A program made the translations under genes and the position numbers. Under the pieces are notes generated by a model. The model did no database searches. It was given only the letters and a program-made list of their open reading frames with translations, and was not told the origin of the DNA. Source: Streptomyces sp. NBC_01481 (lineage in GTDB: Bacteria; Actinomycetota; Actinomycetes; Streptomycetales; Streptomycetaceae). From it: a DNA stretch of 64,000 nucleotides. The stretch covers positions 1,438,501 to 1,502,500 of the forward strand of contig NZ_JAPEPT010000001.1 of the NCBI RefSeq assembly GCF_026339995.1, written 5' to 3'. Positions 61,515 to 64,000 of this stretch are shown here, piece by piece; the first letter of the stretch is position 1, and each line of letters opens with the position of its first letter.

Positions 61515-61552
61515 GGCTGAGGGGCGACGCGAGAACGCGTCGCCCCTCAGCC
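61515..61552. terminator. Strong hairpin terminator (17-bp stem)
   Basis: Perfect 17-bp stem (61515-61531 with 61536-61552) and AGAA loop, 36 bp after the DUF3040 stop. Probably bidirectional; the 132 bp to the next (convergent) gene hold no other feature. Confidence 0.9.
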
Positions 61553-61684
61553 GTGTGTCGGCTCTCTCGCCTCAGCCCTGTGCCCGCCCACTCGCCCCGG
61601 CTCACCCGCAGATGGGCCCGGGCCATGGGGCCGGCCGGGCTTGCGCCGACCCCATGACACGACGGCCCGTTCGGGCCGAAGCCG

Positions 61685-64000
61685 TCAGCCCCGCTGCCGG
61701 GACGGCCGACGCAGGATGCCCGGCCACCTGTCCAGCAGCCCCCACCTGGTCACCGTCGCGCGCACGCCCCAGCGGTCCGTGAACGCCGTCCAGCGCGCCG
61801 AGAGGCCCCACACCACCCGGACGGTCGAGCGGGGCGCCAGGAGGGCCCGCAGACGGGTTCCTCGGCTCGCCGCTGCCCGCAGCCCGGCACGGACCTGCTG
61901 GGCGTCGTCCCCGAGCCCCGTGACCGGCCTGGGCTTCGGGGCGTAGAGCACCTGCTCCACCGCCCGGGCCACCCGGTGCACCGCGTCCGCCGGCTCGTCC
62001 TCCAGCTTGCCCAGCCGGACGATGCGGGCAGCCGCCTTCCGCGGCGTCTGCGACTCGTCGGGCAGGATGCCGTGGTCCCAGGCCAGGTCGGAGATCTCCT
62101 GCCAGGTCGCCAGCGTCCGGGCCGACTCCTCCGCGAGCGCGCGCTCGGCGTCGGCCGCCGGCCCGTCGGCGGTCTTCCGCAGCGAGACCAGCGCCGGATC
62201 CGCGGCGCCCGCGGGCGCCCGGCCGCCGGAGTGCAGCCGCCGTGCCCGCGTCCTGATCCGCCACAGCATCGGCAGCAGCGGCACCAGCACCAGCGCCACG
62301 ACGCCCAGACCCAGACTCACCCAGGTACTCGCCGGGGTTCCCGGGTCGGTGGGCGGAGCGACCTCTTGCGGCGCGGCAGCACCGCAGTCACCGAGACGGC
62401 GCGCCTGCGGCGGGCAGTTGTCCGTCTCGGAGGGCGCGGTCGAGGGCTCCGCGGAGGCACTTCCCTCGGGCTCCGCCGGGGTGCTCGGCCCGCCGCTCGG
62501 CGACTGGGGCCGGGTGTAGTCGGGCGGGGTGCCCCGGCTGGGGGTCGGCTCGAACCGCGTCCACCCCACGCCCTCGAAGTACAGCTCCGGCCAGGCGTGG
62601 GCCTCCTGCAGACCGACGGACATGCTGCCGTCCGAGAGCGGGGATCCGGGGGTGAAGCCCACCGCGACGCGCGCGGGTATGCCGAGCGTCCTGGCCATGG
62701 CGGCCATCGAGAAGGAGAAGTGGATGCAGAAGCCCTCCTTCCGCTTCAGGAAGCGGCTTATCGCGCCGGCGCCCGTACCGGACTCCACCTGGGTGTCGTA
62801 CCGGAAGCCGCCCGTGACGGCGAACCAGTCCTGGAGCTTGACCGCACGCTCGTAGTCGTTCGTGGCGCTCTTGGTCACGTTCTTCGCGATGTTCCTGACG
62901 TCGCCCGGCAGCGCGTCGGGGACCTTGGTGTACTCACTGAGCAGCTTGGCGGGGGCGCGCGGCGCCGAAGACAGCTGCTCCGCCGTCGGCTTCACCATCA
63001 GGCTGGTGACGGAGTACTGCGCGCCGCGGGTGTCCTGACCGCGGTCGCCGACCAGCGTCCGGCCCTCGGGCTCGAAACGCCAGCGTCCGTTGATCGCCAC
63101 CTTGGTCGCCGGGTAGGGGAGCGGCAGCCAGCTCTGTTTGTACGAGCCTGCCGCCGAGACGTTCGTCTTGATCTCGGTGACCGCGACGGACGGACTCAGG
63201 CCCGGTGCCTGGGGAAGCTGATTCGGCACATCCGAGATGTCGCGCTGCGAGGTCTTCCACGCGGTCCCGTCGAACTGGTCCAGCGCGACGATCCGCAGAT
63301 AGAGGTCCTTGGTCTGCGTCGTGTTGGTGCGATACCGGATGACCTCGCGGTCCTCGGGCTGGTTGAGGCTGTCCTGCAGCGAGACCAGCGGGTTCACCGC
63401 GGAGATCGTGCCGCCGCCCTGGCCGGAGCCGTTCCCGTTGCCCGCCCTGTCCAGCAGCCCGCCGTCCAGTGCGGGCAGCGCCGCCGGGACCACGAGCGCG
63501 ACGCCCAGCGCGAGCGCGCCGATCCGGCGGCCCGTGCGGACCGGTGCCAGCGCCTGGGTGGCGCCCCCTGGGGGGACGTATCTGCCCGTCGTGGGGCCCT
63601 GTGCGGTCGCTGCACCGCCGAAGACCCGGCCCCACTGGGAAAGCCGGTCACGGCCCTCGGCCAGCAGGAGCACCAGATATCCGGTGGCCGCGAGCAGGAA
63701 CCACAGCCAGCTCGCGCCGCCGCCGGACAGACCCGCGGCGACCGAGTACAGCGCGAGCAGGGGCAGTCCGGCCGGGGCCGCGCTCCGGAAGGTCACCGCG
63801 AGGGCGTCGACCGCGAGGCCGATCAGCAGCACACCGCCGAGCACCATCAGCCTGATGCCGTCGGTCGCCGGTGCCGGGATGGCGTACCGCCCGACGTCCT
63901 CGCCGCCCGCGTTCAGCAGCTCGCCGAATCGCTGGAAGGCATCGGGACCCGGGAGCACGCCGAGAATCGCCTGGCCCCGGGTGAAGAGCAGGGTGAGCAG
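61685..64000 (-). CDS. Transglutaminase-like membrane protein (TgpA/DUF3488 type), 5'-truncated by window
   Basis: At least 771 aa; the reading frame is still open at the right window edge, so the start lies outside. The visible N-terminal part has several membrane helices. It is followed by an extracytoplasmic transglutaminase-core domain with catalytic Cys in KEGFCIHFSFSMAAMARTLGIPARVAVGF, His in EAHAWPELYFEG and Asp in the WTRFEPTPS region. A Pro/Ser-rich linker, one more helix and a cytoplasmic C-terminal domain follow. This is the TgpA/DUF3488-DUF4129-like architecture, usually next to DUF58 and MoxR genes. Confidence 0.88.
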   Translation of the reverse strand: MLTLLFTRGQAILGVLPGPDAFQRFGELLNAGGEDVGRYAIPAPATDGIRLMVLGGVLLIGLAVDALAVTFRSAAPAGLPLLALYSVAAGLSGGGASWLWFLLAATGYLVLLLAEGRDRLSQWGRVFGGAATAQGPTTGRYVPPGGATQALAPVRTGRRIGALALGVALVVPAALPALDGGLLDRAGNGNGSGQGGGTISAVNPLVSLQDSLNQPEDREVIRYRTNTTQTKDLYLRIVALDQFDGTAWKTSQRDISDVPNQLPQAPGLSPSVAVTEIKTNVSAAGSYKQSWLPLPYPATKVAINGRWRFEPEGRTLVGDRGQDTRGAQYSVTSLMVKPTAEQLSSAPRAPAKLLSEYTKVPDALPGDVRNIAKNVTKSATNDYERAVKLQDWFAVTGGFRYDTQVESGTGAGAISRFLKRKEGFCIHFSFSMAAMARTLGIPARVAVGFTPGSPLSDGSMSVGLQEAHAWPELYFEGVGWTRFEPTPSRGTPPDYTRPQSPSGGPSTPAEPEGSASAEPSTAPSETDNCPPQARRLGDCGAAAPQEVAPPTDPGTPASTWVSLGLGVVALVLVPLLPMLWRIRTRARRLHSGGRAPAGAADPALVSLRKTADGPAADAERALAEESARTLATWQEISDLAWDHGILPDESQTPRKAAARIVRLGKLEDEPADAVHRVARAVEQVLYAPKPRPVTGLGDDAQQVRAGLRAAASRGTRLRALLAPRSTVRVVWGLSARWTAFTDRWGVRATVTRWGLLDRWPGILRRPSRQRG

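Overview
This is about 64 kb of very GC-rich actinobacterial chromosome, almost certainly Streptomyces. The evidence is near-universal G/C third codon positions, frequent GTG/TTG starts, a bcc-aa3 respiratory operon, MacRS-like and SpoIIE-like regulators, a three-Trp trp leader peptide, and protein sequences that I recognise as close relatives of S. coelicolor GlkA, MacS/MacR, CtaC-F and QcrCAB. From memory the gene order parallels the S. coelicolor stretch around SCO2156 down to SCO2095; this was not checked by any search. No tRNA, rRNA, CRISPR array, transposase, integrase or prophage was seen. It is core chromosome, not an island.

Layout. (1) 0.2-9.5 kb: ctaC-ctaD-ctaF, a lipoprotein L,D-transpeptidase, an orphan receiver-like protein, then ctaE and qcrC-qcrA-qcrB, which together encode the bcc-aa3 supercomplex. 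(2) 9.6-12.6 kb: trpD and a class V aminotransferase-like PLP enzyme behind a SAM-IV-type riboswitch and a six-codon upstream ORF. (3) 12.8-19.5 kb: a stand-alone Lrp ligand-binding protein coupled to a rhomboid protease, a small zinc-ribbon protein, a coiled-coil NYN protein, two tandem NlpC/P60 cell-wall hydrolases (the first behind a ydaO/c-di-AMP-type riboswitch), and a lipoprotein metallopeptidase. (4) 19.5-34.6 kb: a GT87 membrane glycosyltransferase divergent from a PimB-like GT4, a FadD15-like acyl-CoA ligase, phosphoesterase, SRPBCC, ArsA-like ATPase, DUF5304-like protein, glucokinase, EEP hydrolase, carboxylesterase, PlsC-like acyltransferase, MacS/MacR and a phosphofructokinase. (5) 34.8-38.3 kb: anthranilate synthase (TrpE-TrpG fusion) with its attenuator, divergent from class II DAHP synthase. 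(6) 38.4-42.2 kb: iron-box/Bfd/Bfr, a sulfite-oxidase-like protein, a PhnZ-like HD protein, a probable copper-responsive DUF4396 protein and endonuclease IV. (7) 42.2-51.4 kb: PASTA kinase, thiO-thiS-thiG with TPP riboswitch, a ferredoxin-reductase-like flavoprotein, an Rv2175c-like DNA-binding protein, thiE, metF and a Q/Y-rich membrane protein. (8) 51.4-64 kb: a phytoene-desaturase-like enzyme, DUF4126, a TetR/YhgE-Pip/ABC module with a 28-bp palindromic operator, a MASE1 protein, a PP2C phosphatase, an HEPN protein, a methyltransferase, DUF3040 and a transglutaminase-like protein that runs off the right end.

Two themes cut across the window. First, many genes lack a Shine-Dalgarno sequence and instead have a TANNNT -10 hexamer exactly 6-8 nt before the start codon, which predicts leaderless mRNAs; this rule decided several starts here. 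Second, intergenic gaps next to pfk, the PASTA kinase and the aminotransferase gene carry copies of one hairpin-rich GC-rich repeat family. Several catalytic motifs deviate: both P-loop lysines are missing in an ArsA-like protein, the Walker A lysine is Arg in an ABC protein, and the phosphofructokinase has the Asp104/Lys pair typical of PPi-dependent enzymes. No single locus can be claimed with certainty as a wholly new system; the best candidates are given in the findings.
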